64,000 bases of DNA from Aurantiochytrium sp. KH105. Lineage: Eukaryota; Sar; Bigyra; Thraustochytrida; Thraustochytriidae. Of this stretch, positions 1-11,243 are shown piece after piece (position 1 is the stretch's first letter; the number at the start of each line of letters is the position of its first letter). The stretch lies in the NCBI GenBank assembly GCA_003116975.1, contig BGKB01000084.1, positions 124,001 through 188,000 of the forward strand, given 5' to 3'. The notes under the pieces are model-generated. The model saw only the letters and a list, made by a program, of their open reading frames with translations, was not told the origin of the DNA and searched no databases. A program made the translations under genes and the position numbers.

Positions 1-1
1 A

Positions 2-3000
2 ACATGTCTGAACCGAGTCGTACGTATTGAGCGCAAAGGCATTGGGCTCAATCTCGAATTCCTCGACGAGATTGACGAGAGCATGCCACTCGTCAATACA
101 ACAGAGGATCCGTCCACTGGCAGAAATGCAGGCCGAGGTCAGCCCAATGGTACGAACGAGGGCAAGGGCGCAGAAGGAGGGCTTGCAACGGCGCTGGCGC
201 AGCAGAGCACATACGTGATGGACATCTCGCCTTCCGAAGATTCCGTGTCTCGTTTTCGGCAGCGTATCGAGGATATTCTTATCGCAAGTAACGCCTCGTG
301 CCAGACTGCAATTTCCATGTACGTGCCGTTCGAACCCATCTTCAACGCCTGGGACGCTCTCAACAGCAAGCTGCGACCAAACACACGTCTTCAAGAATTG
401 CAAGGCGAGCTTGACGCGCTTGCGCAAATGCAGATGCGCGTTTGTGCAGAAACGAAGGAGACGGCCGTTCTTGGCTCGCAGACCATCGAGTGTCAGGATC
501 TCAACTCGCAAATTTTGGCCGAAATCGAGGCGCAGCGACAGCACCTGCTTCGCTTTGCCGTGCAAGACAACATTCGTCGCAATCTTGACGTCTGCAAGGC
601 TTTTAGTGAGTCCGCCGAGCGTCTGGCCAAGGTCCCAGCGGACTCTCACGCGCTCATTGATGCTGAAGAGTACCTGCGCGGGTTTCAGAGCAAGGGGCTC
701 GACGCTCTCCTCGCGGATGTGGCCGACGTGAAGCACCGCCTCGATTTTATTTTTCGGAATCAAATGCAGGTTGAGGCAGATCTCCTCCGCCCTCTCGGCA
801 TCACGTACTCGTGGGTCCACAAGGTAGACCATCTTGTGGAAGATGCTGCAGCTATGCTGAGGCGCGAGCGCGAACAGCTCGAAGGACAGTTCCAACTCGA
901 CCGGGACCGTTTTATCCAAGAGCTTTCCTCCATTGCAAAGTCCGTCGCCAAACTTAAGGACCAGGGTGATATGCGTCACGCCAAGGCACAATTGCGGGCC
1001 ACGGAGGAGGCACGGGATCTTGTTGAAGGTGCAAAACGGCGCGCAGACCTTTTGCACGACGAAGAGGATCGACTTGGGCTCACAAGCACTGAATTCAAGG
1101 CGCTGTCGCTGGTCGATGAGGCCCTCAAGCCATTCGAGACCTTTTGGAGCTTGGCCAACCGTTTTCAGACTCAGTTTCAACGTTGGAACCACGGTGTGGT
1201 CTTCACTCTCGATGGCGAACACGTCGAGCGGGAGGTAGGAGAGATGTTCCGCGCTGCGCACCAGCTAGCAGAAAGCCTCAAGGATGAGGCACCGGCGGTT
1301 GCCAGCTGCGCCGACGCTATCAAGGCCAAGTTGAACGAGTTTCGGGATGACATCCCCCTTCTTAGCATCATTTCTAATGATGGCCTTCGCGAGCGTCACT
1401 GGACGCAAATTTCCGACTTGCTTGGGTTCCCGATCGTTCCTGACGACAACATGACGCTGTCGCGACTTATCGAACTCCAGGTCGGAGAACATGTGGAGGC
1501 CCTCGAGGCCATTTCCGAAGGTGCTTCCAAGGAACACGCCATTGAAAATGCACACACCAAGATGATGGCAGAGTGGGCTCCGCTCGAATACGCAACACAG
1601 TCGTACAAGGACACAGGCACGTTCATTCTTCAGGGCGGCAACCTCGACGAGCTGCAAACGCTGTTGGACGATCATCTGGTGAAAACGCAAACCATGCGGG
1701 GATCGCCGTACTGCAAATTCATGGAAGAGAAAATGGCAGAATGGGAACACTTTCTCGTGTACACGCGGGACCTCATTGACGCCTGGATCAAGGTGCAGAC
1801 GGCCTGGTTGTACCTTGACCCCATTTTTGCTTCGGAAGACATTATGCGGCAAATGCCAACCGAAGGCCAGGCTTTCCAACAGGTGAGCAAAATGTGGCGT
1901 GATATCATGGACCTTGTCCACTCGGCGCCAAAGGTGACCTTTATTGCCAAGGTAGACCATCTTCTCGAGCAGTTCCACGAGATCGACGAAATGCTGGAGC
2001 AAATCAACAAGGGTCTAAGCTCGTACTTGGAGACCAAGCGACTTTATTTTTCACGCTTCTTTTTTCTATCCAACGACGAGCTGCTCGAGATCCTCGCCGA
2101 AACCAAGGACCCTACACGTGTGCAGCCGTTTCTGAAAAAGTGCTTCGAAGGTATCAAGTCGCTACGTTTCCGAAGTGACGATCAAGGCCGGCCTACGATC
2201 TCGCACATGATTAGCTCTGAGGGCGAGAGCGTCCAGCTGACGCAGGAAATCGCTCCGCACGAAGCAAATGGGGCAGTCGAGGTCTGGCTTCTCCAACTCG
2301 AAGAAGAAATGTGTCGCACAGTCAAACACTTTGTCCGCGAGGCAATTGCGGACTACCCGACAAAGTCGCGAGGTCGCTGGATCCTGGATTGGGCTGGTCA
2401 GGTTGTTCTGGCGGTTGGGTCCGCATTCTGGACCCAAGAAGTGGAGACCGAGCTTCGTGGGACCTCGGGAGGGGGTCTTGCGGCCTACGAATCGCAACTG
2501 AGCGACCAACTCTCCTCCCTCGTGACCTTGGTAAGAGGCGAACTCTCCAAGCTTGAGCGGGCCACGCTTTCTGCGCTCGCTGTCATCGACGTGCATGCGA
2601 GAGACGTCGTGCGACTTCTCGCCGAAGCGGGCGTGTCCTCGGTGCAAGACTTTGACTGGACCAGCCAACTTCGGTATTACTGGGAGAACGAGACGCTTGC
2701 CGTCAAGATCATCACTTCTTCGCTCGAATATGGCTACGAGTATTTGGGGAACAGTTCGCGTCTGGTCATCACGCCTCTGACGGACCGTTGCTATCGAACG
2801 CTGATGGGAGCTCTTCATCTGCAGTACGGTGGGGCGCCTGAAGGGCCTGCGGGAACGGGTAAGACGGAAACCGTAAAAGATTTAGCCAAGGCCTTGGCGC
2901 GACAATGCGTAGTGTTCAACTGCTCCGACGGACTCGACTACCTGGCGATGGCAAAGTTTTTCAAAGGACTTGCTTCAAGCGGCGCCTGGGCGTGTTTTGA

Positions 3001-6000
3001 TGAGTTCAACCGTATCGAGCTTGAAGTGCTCTCCGTCATTGCTCAGCAGATCTCAAGCATACAAGGCGCCATTGCGCGCCGCGCGCAGGTCTTTGAGTTC
3101 GAAGGAACAGAAATCAACTTGCGCTGGACAGCCAATGTATTTATCACCATGAATCCGGGCTATGCCGGAAGATCCGAACTTCCAGATAACCTCAAGGCTC
3201 TCTTTCGCACGGTCGCCATGATGGTTCCCGACTACGCCATGATTGCCGAAATCATCCTCTTTAGTTATGGGTACGCCGACTCGCGTAATCTTGCAAACAA
3301 AATCGTCACAACCTACAAGCTTTGTAGCGAGCAGCTTTCCTCACAAGACCATTACGATTATGGTATGCGCGCAGTAATTAGCGTGCTCAAGGCTGCAGGG
3401 GCGCTCAAGCGCCAATTTCCCGATGAAGACGAGTCTATCATCGTGCTCCGGTCTATTTGCGATGTCAATCTTGCCAAGTTCATCTCGCAGGACCTTCCTC
3501 TGTTCAAAGGCATTATCTCGGACCTCTTTCCTGGAGTCGTCCTCCCGGATCCAGACTATGTGCATCTCACCGCTGCAGCAGAAGAAGCGTGTGCAGCGGC
3601 TGATCTTGGCATTGAACCTGTGCCGGTGTTTATGGAAAAGGTGATCCAGCTGTACGAAATGCTAGTCGTCCGTCATGGACTCATGATTGTGGGCGGCCCG
3701 CTTGCGGGCAAAACGATGAGCTGGAAGGTGCTTTCTCGCGCATTGACGACGCTTTGCGAACGTCAGCAAATGCCTTGCAAGCTCGCAGACCACGAGCTTG
3801 CCACTGACGTCTTTCAGATCAATCCTAAAGCTGTCACAATGCAACAGCTCTATGGTTGCTTTGACATGGTCTCTCACGAGTGGTCTGATGGTGTGCTGGC
3901 CAAGACCTTCCGCGACGCCTGCAAGGCTACAGACAACCGCCGCAAGTGGATCCTCTTTGACGGACCTGTTGATGCGGTGTGGATTGAGAATCTCAACACT
4001 GTTCTCGACGACAACAAGAAGCTCTGTCTCATGAGCGGCGAGATCATCGCCATGTCTGACTACATGAATATGGTTTTCGAGCCGATTGATCTCGCCGTGG
4101 CGTCCCCGGCGACAGTATCCCGTTGCGGAATGGTCTACATGGAACCAGAAAAGCTGGGATGGCGCCCAATGGTGGACGCCTGGCTGCGCCGTTTGCGTGA
4201 AAAGGTGGGCGACGAGGGTTGCGAAACGCTACGCGGGATTTTTAATTGGCTTGTTGCCCCGTCCCTGTACTTTTACCGCAAAAATGTCACGGAACTCGCC
4301 CCAACTTCGGACCTTATGCTTGTGCGTTCCATGACTCAGCTCATCGATACACTCGTCTACGATGTCCAAACGACTCCCGTTCCTACGGATTGTCTCGAGC
4401 CTCTTGCTGTCTTTGCCCTGGTTTGGTCCGTGGGAGGCACGGCAAACAATGCCGGGCGTGAAAGCTTTGACGCTTTTTTCCGCAGTCTGACCTCAGGTTC
4501 AAGCTCGGGTGCAGGGACTGGCGGCGCTCTCGGCAAGGAAAGTCGCGCTCTCACTCAGACTTTGCCCAAGGAAGGTCTCGTGTACGACTACTTTGTGCAG
4601 GTCGACGAGTCGCGAGGGGTCTGTGACTGGAAACCGTGGACATCAACGCTTGCACAAGAACCCGATTTCGCTAAAGACGCCGTGTACGCGTCCATCATCG
4701 TTCCAACCAAGGACACTGCTCGATATACGTACTTGCTACGTCTGGCAGTGCAAGAGTCCCGTCCTCTACTCTTCGTTGGTCCCACCGGAACGGGCAAGTC
4801 AGCGTACACGTCACAATACCTTCTCAATGACTTGGATCCGGAAGCATACCAGATCCTTATGCTTGGATTCTCTGCGCAAACGTCTGTAACTCAAGTACAA
4901 GGGATTATCGACGCCAGTCTCGATCGACGTCGCAAGGGCGTTTTCGGTCCGTCGCTTGGACGCAAGTGCGTCATCTTTCTCGACGACGTAAACATGCCGC
5001 AGCCCGAGACCTACGGAGCACAGCCGCCGCTCGAGTTGCTGCGGCAAGGCATGAAGTATGGTGGCTGGTACGACTTCAAGGACCTAAGCTTTCGGCACAT
5101 GGTGGACTGCTTTTACGTCGCAGCCATGGGCCCACCTGGTGGGGGCCGTAACCATGTGTCACCTCGATTCCTGCGACACTTTCACATGATTGGCGTGACT
5201 GAGTTTGACGAAGCGAGCATGTCGCGTATCTTTTCGAGTCTAATGCGATGGAACATGAAGTGTCATGGCTGCAGTGGGATTGGTATTCTACGAGCAGGCC
5301 AGGGCGCCGTGGATGCGACCATGGAAGTGTATCGTCGTAGTGTGCAGGAATTACTTCCTACACCATCGCGATCGCACTACCTTTTCAACCTGCGCGACGT
5401 AAGCCGCGTGATTCAAGGCATGACGCAATTTGTCTTGTCAGACGCAAGCACGCCGGAAGAGATCGCGCGTCTTTGGGCCCATGAGACGCTTCGCGTCTTC
5501 GGAGACCGTCTCGTTGATGGTGTGGACCGTGACAAGCTTGTAGGGGAGATGATGAGCCCGGCCATGAAATCGCACTTTGGCAAGGACTTTGCGGAATCGT
5601 TTTCGCACCTGGCGGACGAGTCCACAGGCATGGTTTCAGCATCGGGATCTTTTCGCGAAAGTGCCGCGAATTGGACCACGGCCCGCAGAGTCTTGTTTGG
5701 GAGTCTTAAATCGTCGGCATACGAGCAAGTGGTCGATTTGGACGACTTGCGAGCGCTCTGTGAAGCCAAGCTTGAGGAATACAACACAATATCTCCCAAG
5801 CCCATGGACCTTGTTATGTTTTTGTACGCCATCGAACACACCGTGCGCATTTGCCGTGTCATTGGGACGCCGGGCGGTAATGCTCTTTTGGTAGGCGTGG
5901 GTGGATCGGGTCGCCAGTCTCTGACGCGCCTCGCAGCTTCGATGCGGGGCTACCAGGTGTTTCAGATTGAATTGAGTCGGAACTACGGGGTCACGGACTG

Positions 6001-9000
6001 GCATGCAGACCTGAGACGTGTTCTTGCTCTTGCAGGAGGTCGCGGTGAGGACACAGTCTTCCTCCTTAGTGACGCGCAGATCAAAGAGGAGTCCTTTGTG
6101 GAGGACATTAACAGCTTGCTCAACTCTGGCGAGGTTCCGAACATGCTGGCTGCAGATGAGAAAGCGGAGCTTTGCGAGCTTGCGCGAGCAGCCGCAAAGC
6201 AGGAGCGGCGCAGCGTGGAAACTCCAGAGGCTTTATACGCATACGTTGTTGAGCGTGTGCGCAGTCGACTGCACCTCGTCTTGGCCTTCAGCCCGATCGG
6301 AGAAGCTTTCCGCGCACGTATCCGGCGTTTCCCATCCCTGGTGAACTGCTGTGTCATTGACTGGTTCAGCGAGTGGCCCCAAGACGCGCTCACATCTGTT
6401 GCCGAGCGTTTTCTGGACGATTTGGATCCAGGCGCTGACGAAATGCTCAAGGCGACGTGTGTGGCGCTTTGCAAAAAGTTCCACGTGAGCACAGCCAAGT
6501 ACGCAAAGCGCTTTATGCAAGAGCTTCGACGACCGTACTACGTGACTCCAACCTCGTACTTGGAGCTCATCAATACGTTCAAGACGATGTTATCCGTAAA
6601 ACGAAGCGAGGTGGAGCAGACGCTGAGGCGGTACGAGGTGGGTCTGGAGAAGTTGCAATTTACGGAAGACTCTGTTCAAGGAATGCAAAAAGAATTGCAA
6701 GATCTGCAGCCCGTGCTTGTGCGGACAACGCGACAAACTGAGGAAATGATGGCTGCCGTGGAGAAAGAGCAAACGGAAGCAGACAAAATCGCCACCGTTG
6801 TCAAGAGCGAGGAAGCGATCGCCAATGAAAAGGCTCAGAGCGCCAAAGGGATCAAGGAGGAGTGTGAGGCAGATCTAGCCAAGGCCATGCCAGTTCTGGA
6901 GTCGGCAATCGCCGCGTTGAATACCCTGAGTAAGAGCGATATCACCGAAGTCAAATCGATGAAGTCCCCACCAGATGGCGTCAAGCTCGTTATGGAAGCG
7001 TTGTGCATCATGATGAATGTAAAACCAATCAAAGCCAAGGACCCGAATGATGCTTCAAAAAAGATTAATGACTACTGGGAACCTGCCAAGAAGACGCTCC
7101 TTTCGGACCCGAAGTTGTTGAAGACGCTCATTGACTATGACAAGGACAACATTGATCCAAAAGTCGTACAAAAGGCGACGACTTACGTGGAGAACCCGGA
7201 CTTTGATCCGGAGAAAATCAAGAAAGCATCGCGAGCTGCATATGGTCTATGCTGCTGGATCCGCGCCATGGTCCAATACGACAGTGTGGCCAAGGTGGTA
7301 GCTCCGAAACGGGCCGCACTTGCGGAAGCCGAGCAAGAGTTCGAGCTTGTCATGGCCGGTTTGCGTGAGAAGCAGGCCGAACTGAGCAAAATCGAGAGTC
7401 GTGTGGCGGGTCTCGCGCGCCAGCTCGAGGAATGCAAGGAGCGAAAACGCGATCTCGAGCAACAGGTGAGTGACTGTACCGCCAAGCTCGACCGTGCCGA
7501 AAAGCTCATCTCTGGTTTGGGCGGGGAGAAAGCACGATGGGGCGAAGAAGCCGTGCGTCTTCGTGGCCTGCTCGGAAATCTAATTGGAAATGTCTTGGTG
7601 TGCTCTGGCATGATCGCGTATCTTGGACCCTTTACAGTGACGTTCCGACGCGAGATTACGGCAGCCTGGGTCACAGAGGCCATTGCCATGCACATTCCAT
7701 GCTCAAGCGCCGAGGAGATGAACCTCGTGCAAACATTGGGCGACAAGGTGAAAATTCGCGCATGGACGATTCAAGGTCTCCCTGTGGACGAGTATAGCAT
7801 CGAGAACGGTATTATGCTCTCGAACTCACGTCGCTGGCCGCTCATGATCGACCCGCAAGGTCAGGCGAACAAGTGGGTGCGTAATATGGAGGCAGAGCAC
7901 GAGCTCAAGGTCTGCAAGCTTAGCGATGCAAATTATCTGAGAACGATGGAGAACGCGGTGCAGTTTGGGCATCCCGTCCTACTCGAGAACATTGAAGAAA
8001 GCTTGCCGGCAGCGTTGGAGCCCCTTTTGCTGAAGCAGGTCTTCAAAAAGGGCGGTGTTCCAAGCATTCGTCTCGGCGATGCCACAGTGGAGTACTCTGA
8101 ACGCTTTCGGTTCTACATGACAACGAAGCTGCGCAATCCGCACTACCTGCCAGAGATCAGCGTCAAGGTGACGCTCTTGAACTTTATGATTACACCAGTC
8201 GGGCTCGAGGACCAGATGCTTGGAATTGTGGTGGCGCGGGAGCGCCCCGATCTCGAGCGGGAGAAGAGCCAGCTCATCATCGAAACGTCCAAAAACCAGG
8301 AAATGCTTCGGGACATTGAAGACAAAATCCTCAAGGTGATGTCCTCCTCGAAAGGGAACATTCTCGATGACGCATCGGCCATTGAGGTCCTGAGCAAGTC
8401 TCAGACCGTCGCAAAAGAGATTTCTATCAAGCAAGAGGTAGCAAACAAGACCTCGGCGCAGATTGACGCGGCGCGGCAGCATTATGTGCCAATCGCGCGC
8501 CGGGCTGCAACCATGTTCTTTTGCTGCAGCGATCTCGCTTTTGTGGACCCCATGTATCAGTACTCGTTGACGTGGTTTGTAGATCTTTACGAGGCGAGCA
8601 TCGAAAAGTCTGAGCCGCAGGAACTAGTATCGCGGCGTCTCGAAGTCTTGGAGACGCACTTTACCGATTCCCTCTACAGGAACATTTGCCGCTCGCTCTT
8701 TGAGCGGGACAAGCTTTTATTTTCCTTCTTGCTTTGCATGCGCTTGCATGCCGATGCGGTCCCCCCTTCGCTCTTTCGTTTCCTCGTTTCCGGGCCGGTG
8801 CGAGCTGGAAACGAGCCACCAGAGAATCCGTGCGCCCAATGGCTTCCGGACACGGCGTGGTCTGCCTTTGACCTACTTTGCGAGGCGATGGAGGACGCAG
8901 GCGGAGACGACGCGCTACGTTCATCACTGTCCGGACAAGATCAGGCGGTCTGGGAAGCCTTTTATCAGAGTCCGCAACCAGAAGTGAAACCTGCGCTTCC

Positions 9001-11071
9001 GGCGCCATGGGAAGAGGATGGGCTTCTCAAGCTGTGCGTGCTGCGGAGCCTGCGCCCGGACCGCGTGGTCCCCGCAGTCCGTGACTACGTGGCAAAGACG
9101 ATGGGGCCGCGATTCGTGGAACCTCCGCGCTTTGACCTCGAGGCTTGCTGGCAGGACTCGCGACCTCACACGCCGCTCGTGTTTGTGCTGTCTCCTGGAT
9201 CGGACCCGATGGCAGCGCTTTCGAAGCTTGCTGACCAGCGCGGTGTTCCCTTGGCTTCGCTCTCGCTGGGTCAAGGCCAAGGGGTCATTGCAGAGCGCAT
9301 GATTGACCGCGGAGTGGTTAGGGGCTCGTGGGTCGTCCTGCAGAACTGCCACTTGTATCCGAGCTGGATGCCTACATTGGAGCAAATCGTCGAGCGACTC
9401 GGTCACACGTACTCGAAGGCAGGTGTAGGAAACGGTGGCGGGGAAGCGGAAAGGCCCTCGAAGGACTTTCGACTGTGGCTCACCTCGTACCCTTCGGAGA
9501 AGATGCCGGTCGCAATCTTGCAGAGTGGCGTAAAGATGACAAACGAACCGCCCAAGGGTCTGCGTGCAAACCTTGTGCGCTCGTACTTTACCGATCCCAT
9601 TTCTGATCCCGAGTTTTTTGAGACATGCGTATCATCGCGCGCACGCGAGTTCAAAAGACTTGTCTTCGGCCTTTGCTTTTTTCATGCGGTGGTTCAGGAG
9701 CGCCGAAGCTTTGGCCCTCTCGGCTGGAATGTGCCGTATGGTTTTAATGAGGACGATCTTCGCATTTCCGTGCGGCATCTGCGCATGTTTGTAGAGGGCG
9801 ACGAAGAAGACGGGTCAAACTCCAATGATGGTCTGCCATTCAAAGCGCTGGTGTATACAATTGGAGCATGCAATTACGGAGGACGCGTCACGGATGACCA
9901 GGACCGACGCCTTTTGGACGCGCTGCTCAAGGCGTACATGAATCCGGATCTGGCCGAGACGGACAACTATGCCGTATCTCCGTGCGGACTGTACAAGGTC
10001 CCTTCGCCAACGTCTCATGCTGCATATGTGGAGATTTTGCGTGGTTTACCCGCAGAGGCAGAGCCGCACGTGTTTGGGCTTCACGCGAACGCGGACATTA
10101 CTCGAGCGCAGCAGGAGACGCTCGAGCTGTTTCGTGCTGTGCAGGCGACGCAACCTCGAAGCCAGGCAGATGGCGGGGGTGATGGCGCGAGTGCCGAGCA
10201 CGTGGTGGAGGAGATGGCCGAGTCAATTTTGGAAAAACTGCCGGCTCGCTTTGACGTTGAAGCAGCACGCGTGAGGTTTCCGGTTCTTTACGAGGAGAGC
10301 ATGAACACGGTTTTGACCCAGGAGCTCGTCCGGTACAATGTGCTCACGGATGCGATTCGAGAGAGTTTGCTCGATTTGATCAAAGCAACGCAAGGACTAG
10401 TTGTCATGAGCGCGGAGCTGGAGAACATTTTTTATGCTCTTCTTGATGGGATCGTGCCGCAGCTCTGGATGTCTCGATCGTATCCGTCGTTGCGAGGTCT
10501 CACGGGTTACATTGGTGATTTGTTCGATCGTCTGGCATTCTTCCAGCGTTGGGTGGATGAGGGTACGCCGACGGTATTTTGGATCTCGGGTATCTTCTTC
10601 ACGCAATCATTCAACACGGCTATTTTGCAAAACTTCGCGCGACGACACCAGCTTCCGATTGATACGATTGACTTTTCCTTTGTGATCGACGCCGATGCGT
10701 CGCTTGCAAGCGAGAAGGGTGATGGCGCTCTGGTGAATGGAATGTATCTTCAGGGCGGCATTTGGGACGCGGAGACTCACGCGATTGCGGAATGTCGGCC
10801 CAAGGAGTTGTACTCTGTGGCGCCGACGATTCATCTCTTGCCCGCGGTGACAACGGGTTCTGAGAGCGAAGAAGGGAATTTGAGCGAAGAGGCCAAGGTT
10901 TACAAGTATGCTTGTCCGCTCTATCGCACCCCGGATCGTCGAGGAGTGCTTGCGACAACGGGCCGCAGCTCCAACTTTGTCATGATGGTGGATCTCCCTT
11001 GTGCCCCGGGCACCTCTCCGCATCACTGGATCATCCGTTCTGTCGCGCTTCTTCTCGAACCTCCGCGCTAG
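2..11071 (+). CDS. Axonemal dynein heavy chain, inner-arm DNAH3/7/12-like (5' end outside window)
   Basis: ATP-driven minus-end microtubule motor subunit of a ciliary or flagellar inner dynein arm. The frame is open from base 2 with no stop, so the gene starts outside the window; the first internal Met is at 83 and residues are counted from it (3,662 aa to the TAG at 11069-11071). Order seen: linker, AAA1 P-loop GPAGTGKT near residue 921 followed by the dynein-typical CFDEFNRIELEVLSV, AAA2 GGPLAGKT near 1204, AAA3 GPTGTGKS near 1566, AAA4 GVGGSGRQS near 1938, coiled-coil stalk with microtubule-binding tip about 2170-2490, then AAA5, AAA6 and the C-terminal domain. The distance from AAA1 to the C-terminus fits single-headed axonemal chains of about 4,000 aa, so probably only a few hundred tail residues are missing. 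The C-terminal motifs RRGVLATTG and HWIIRSVALL support the inner-arm group. All four P-loops look intact. Exact paralogue not resolved. No intron is needed across 11 kb. Confidence 0.96.
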   Translation, partial: TCLNRVVRIERKGIGLNLEFLDEIDESMPLVNTTEDPSTGRNAGRGQPNGTNEGKGAEGGLATALAQQSTYVMDISPSEDSVSRFRQRIEDILIASNASCQTAISMYVPFEPIFNAWDALNSKLRPNTRLQELQGELDALAQMQMRVCAETKETAVLGSQTIECQDLNSQILAEIEAQRQHLLRFAVQDNIRRNLDVCKAFSESAERLAKVPADSHALIDAEEYLRGFQSKGLDALLADVADVKHRLDFIFRNQMQVEADLLRPLGITYSWVHKVDHLVEDAAAMLRREREQLEGQFQLDRDRFIQELSSIAKSVAKLKDQGDMRHAKAQLRATEEARDLVEGAKRRADLLHDEEDRLGLTSTEFKALSLVDEALKPFETFWSLANRFQTQFQRWNHGVVFTLDGEHVEREVGEMFRAAHQLAESLKDEAPAVASCADAIKAKLNEFRDDIPLLSIISNDGLRERHWTQISDLLGFPIVPDDNMTLSRLIELQVGEHVEALEAISEGASKEHAIENAHTKMMAEWAPLEYATQSYKDTGTFILQGGNLDELQTLLDDHLVKTQTMRGSPYCKFMEEKMAEWEHFLVYTRDLIDAWIKVQTAWLYLDPIFASEDIMRQMPTEGQAFQQVSKMWRDIMDLVHSAPKVTFIAKVDHLLEQFHEIDEMLEQINKGLSSYLETKRLYFSRFFFLSNDELLEILAETKDPTRVQPFLKKCFEGIKSLRFRSDDQGRPTISHMISSEGESVQLTQEIAPHEANGAVEVWLLQLEEEMCRTVKHFVREAIADYPTKSRGRWILDWAGQVVLAVGSAFWTQEVETELRGTSGGGLAAYESQLSDQLSSLVTLVRGELSKLERATLSALAVIDVHARDVVRLLAEAGVSSVQDFDWTSQLRYYWENETLAVKIITSSLEYGYEYLGNSSRLVITPLTDRCYRTLMGALHLQYGGAPEGPAGTGKTETVKDLAKALARQCVVFNCSDGLDYLAMAKFFKGLASSGAWACFDEFNRIELEVLSVIAQQISSIQGAIARRAQVFEFEGTEINLRWTANVFITMNPGYAGRSELPDNLKALFRTVAMMVPDYAMIAEIILFSYGYADSRNLANKIVTTYKLCSEQLSSQDHYDYGMRAVISVLKAAGALKRQFPDEDESIIVLRSICDVNLAKFISQDLPLFKGIISDLFPGVVLPDPDYVHLTAAAEEACAAADLGIEPVPVFMEKVIQLYEMLVVRHGLMIVGGPLAGKTMSWKVLSRALTTLCERQQMPCKLADHELATDVFQINPKAVTMQQLYGCFDMVSHEWSDGVLAKTFRDACKATDNRRKWILFDGPVDAVWIENLNTVLDDNKKLCLMSGEIIAMSDYMNMVFEPIDLAVASPATVSRCGMVYMEPEKLGWRPMVDAWLRRLREKVGDEGCETLRGIFNWLVAPSLYFYRKNVTELAPTSDLMLVRSMTQLIDTLVYDVQTTPVPTDCLEPLAVFALVWSVGGTANNAGRESFDAFFRSLTSGSSSGAGTGGALGKESRALTQTLPKEGLVYDYFVQVDESRGVCDWKPWTSTLAQEPDFAKDAVYASIIVPTKDTARYTYLLRLAVQESRPLLFVGPTGTGKSAYTSQYLLNDLDPEAYQILMLGFSAQTSVTQVQGIIDASLDRRRKGVFGPSLGRKCVIFLDDVNMPQPETYGAQPPLELLRQGMKYGGWYDFKDLSFRHMVDCFYVAAMGPPGGGRNHVSPRFLRHFHMIGVTEFDEASMSRIFSSLMRWNMKCHGCSGIGILRAGQGAVDATMEVYRRSVQELLPTPSRSHYLFNLRDVSRVIQGMTQFVLSDASTPEEIARLWAHETLRVFGDRLVDGVDRDKLVGEMMSPAMKSHFGKDFAESFSHLADESTGMVSASGSFRESAANWTTARRVLFGSLKSSAYEQVVDLDDLRALCEAKLEEYNTISPKPMDLVMFLYAIEHTVRICRVIGTPGGNALLVGVGGSGRQSLTRLAASMRGYQVFQIELSRNYGVTDWHADLRRVLALAGGRGEDTVFLLSDAQIKEESFVEDINSLLNSGEVPNMLAADEKAELCELARAAAKQERRSVETPEALYAYVVERVRSRLHLVLAFSPIGEAFRARIRRFPSLVNCCVIDWFSEWPQDALTSVAERFLDDLDPGADEMLKATCVALCKKFHVSTAKYAKRFMQELRRPYYVTPTSYLELINTFKTMLSVKRSEVEQTLRRYEVGLEKLQFTEDSVQGMQKELQDLQPVLVRTTRQTEEMMAAVEKEQTEADKIATVVKSEEAIANEKAQSAKGIKEECEADLAKAMPVLESAIAALNTLSKSDITEVKSMKSPPDGVKLVMEALCIMMNVKPIKAKDPNDASKKINDYWEPAKKTLLSDPKLLKTLIDYDKDNIDPKVVQKATTYVENPDFDPEKIKKASRAAYGLCCWIRAMVQYDSVAKVVAPKRAALAEAEQEFELVMAGLREKQAELSKIESRVAGLARQLEECKERKRDLEQQVSDCTAKLDRAEKLISGLGGEKARWGEEAVRLRGLLGNLIGNVLVCSGMIAYLGPFTVTFRREITAAWVTEAIAMHIPCSSAEEMNLVQTLGDKVKIRAWTIQGLPVDEYSIENGIMLSNSRRWPLMIDPQGQANKWVRNMEAEHELKVCKLSDANYLRTMENAVQFGHPVLLENIEESLPAALEPLLLKQVFKKGGVPSIRLGDATVEYSERFRFYMTTKLRNPHYLPEISVKVTLLNFMITPVGLEDQMLGIVVARERPDLEREKSQLIIETSKNQEMLRDIEDKILKVMSSSKGNILDDASAIEVLSKSQTVAKEISIKQEVANKTSAQIDAARQHYVPIARRAATMFFCCSDLAFVDPMYQYSLTWFVDLYEASIEKSEPQELVSRRLEVLETHFTDSLYRNICRSLFERDKLLFSFLLCMRLHADAVPPSLFRFLVSGPVRAGNEPPENPCAQWLPDTAWSAFDLLCEAMEDAGGDDALRSSLSGQDQAVWEAFYQSPQPEVKPALPAPWEEDGLLKLCVLRSLRPDRVVPAVRDYVAKTMGPRFVEPPRFDLEACWQDSRPHTPLVFVLSPGSDPMAALSKLADQRGVPLASLSLGQGQGVIAERMIDRGVVRGSWVVLQNCHLYPSWMPTLEQIVERLGHTYSKAGVGNGGGEAERPSKDFRLWLTSYPSEKMPVAILQSGVKMTNEPPKGLRANLVRSYFTDPISDPEFFETCVSSRAREFKRLVFGLCFFHAVVQERRSFGPLGWNVPYGFNEDDLRISVRHLRMFVEGDEEDGSNSNDGLPFKALVYTIGACNYGGRVTDDQDRRLLDALLKAYMNPDLAETDNYAVSPCGLYKVPSPTSHAAYVEILRGLPAEAEPHVFGLHANADITRAQQETLELFRAVQATQPRSQADGGGDGASAEHVVEEMAESILEKLPARFDVEAARVRFPVLYEESMNTVLTQELVRYNVLTDAIRESLLDLIKATQGLVVMSAELENIFYALLDGIVPQLWMSRSYPSLRGLTGYIGDLFDRLAFFQRWVDEGTPTVFWISGIFFTQSFNTAILQNFARRHQLPIDTIDFSFVIDADASLASEKGDGALVNGMYLQGGIWDAETHAIAECRPKELYSVAPTIHLLPAVTTGSESEEGNLSEEAKVYKYACPLYRTPDRRGVLATTGRSSNFVMMVDLPCAPGTSPHHWIIRSVALLLEPPR

Positions 11072-11210
11072 AAGGATAAACTTTAGTGAAGAATTTGTTG
11101 CAGTAGGCCCACATAAAATCAAGATTTGGTCCATGTTGGCTTCTCTGCATCAATGGATTGATCATCCGATCTGTCCTTTCCGGGCCTCCCGGAGGTGCTC
11201 GACGAAGTCG

Positions 11211-11243
11211 GAAAGGAAAGGAAAGGAAAGGAAAGGAAAGGAA
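11211..11243. repeat. (GAAAG)n microsatellite
   Basis: About six and a half copies of GAAAG, 140 bp after the dynein stop codon. The same unit on the other strand (CTTTC) recurs at 54253-54281. Confidence 0.9.
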
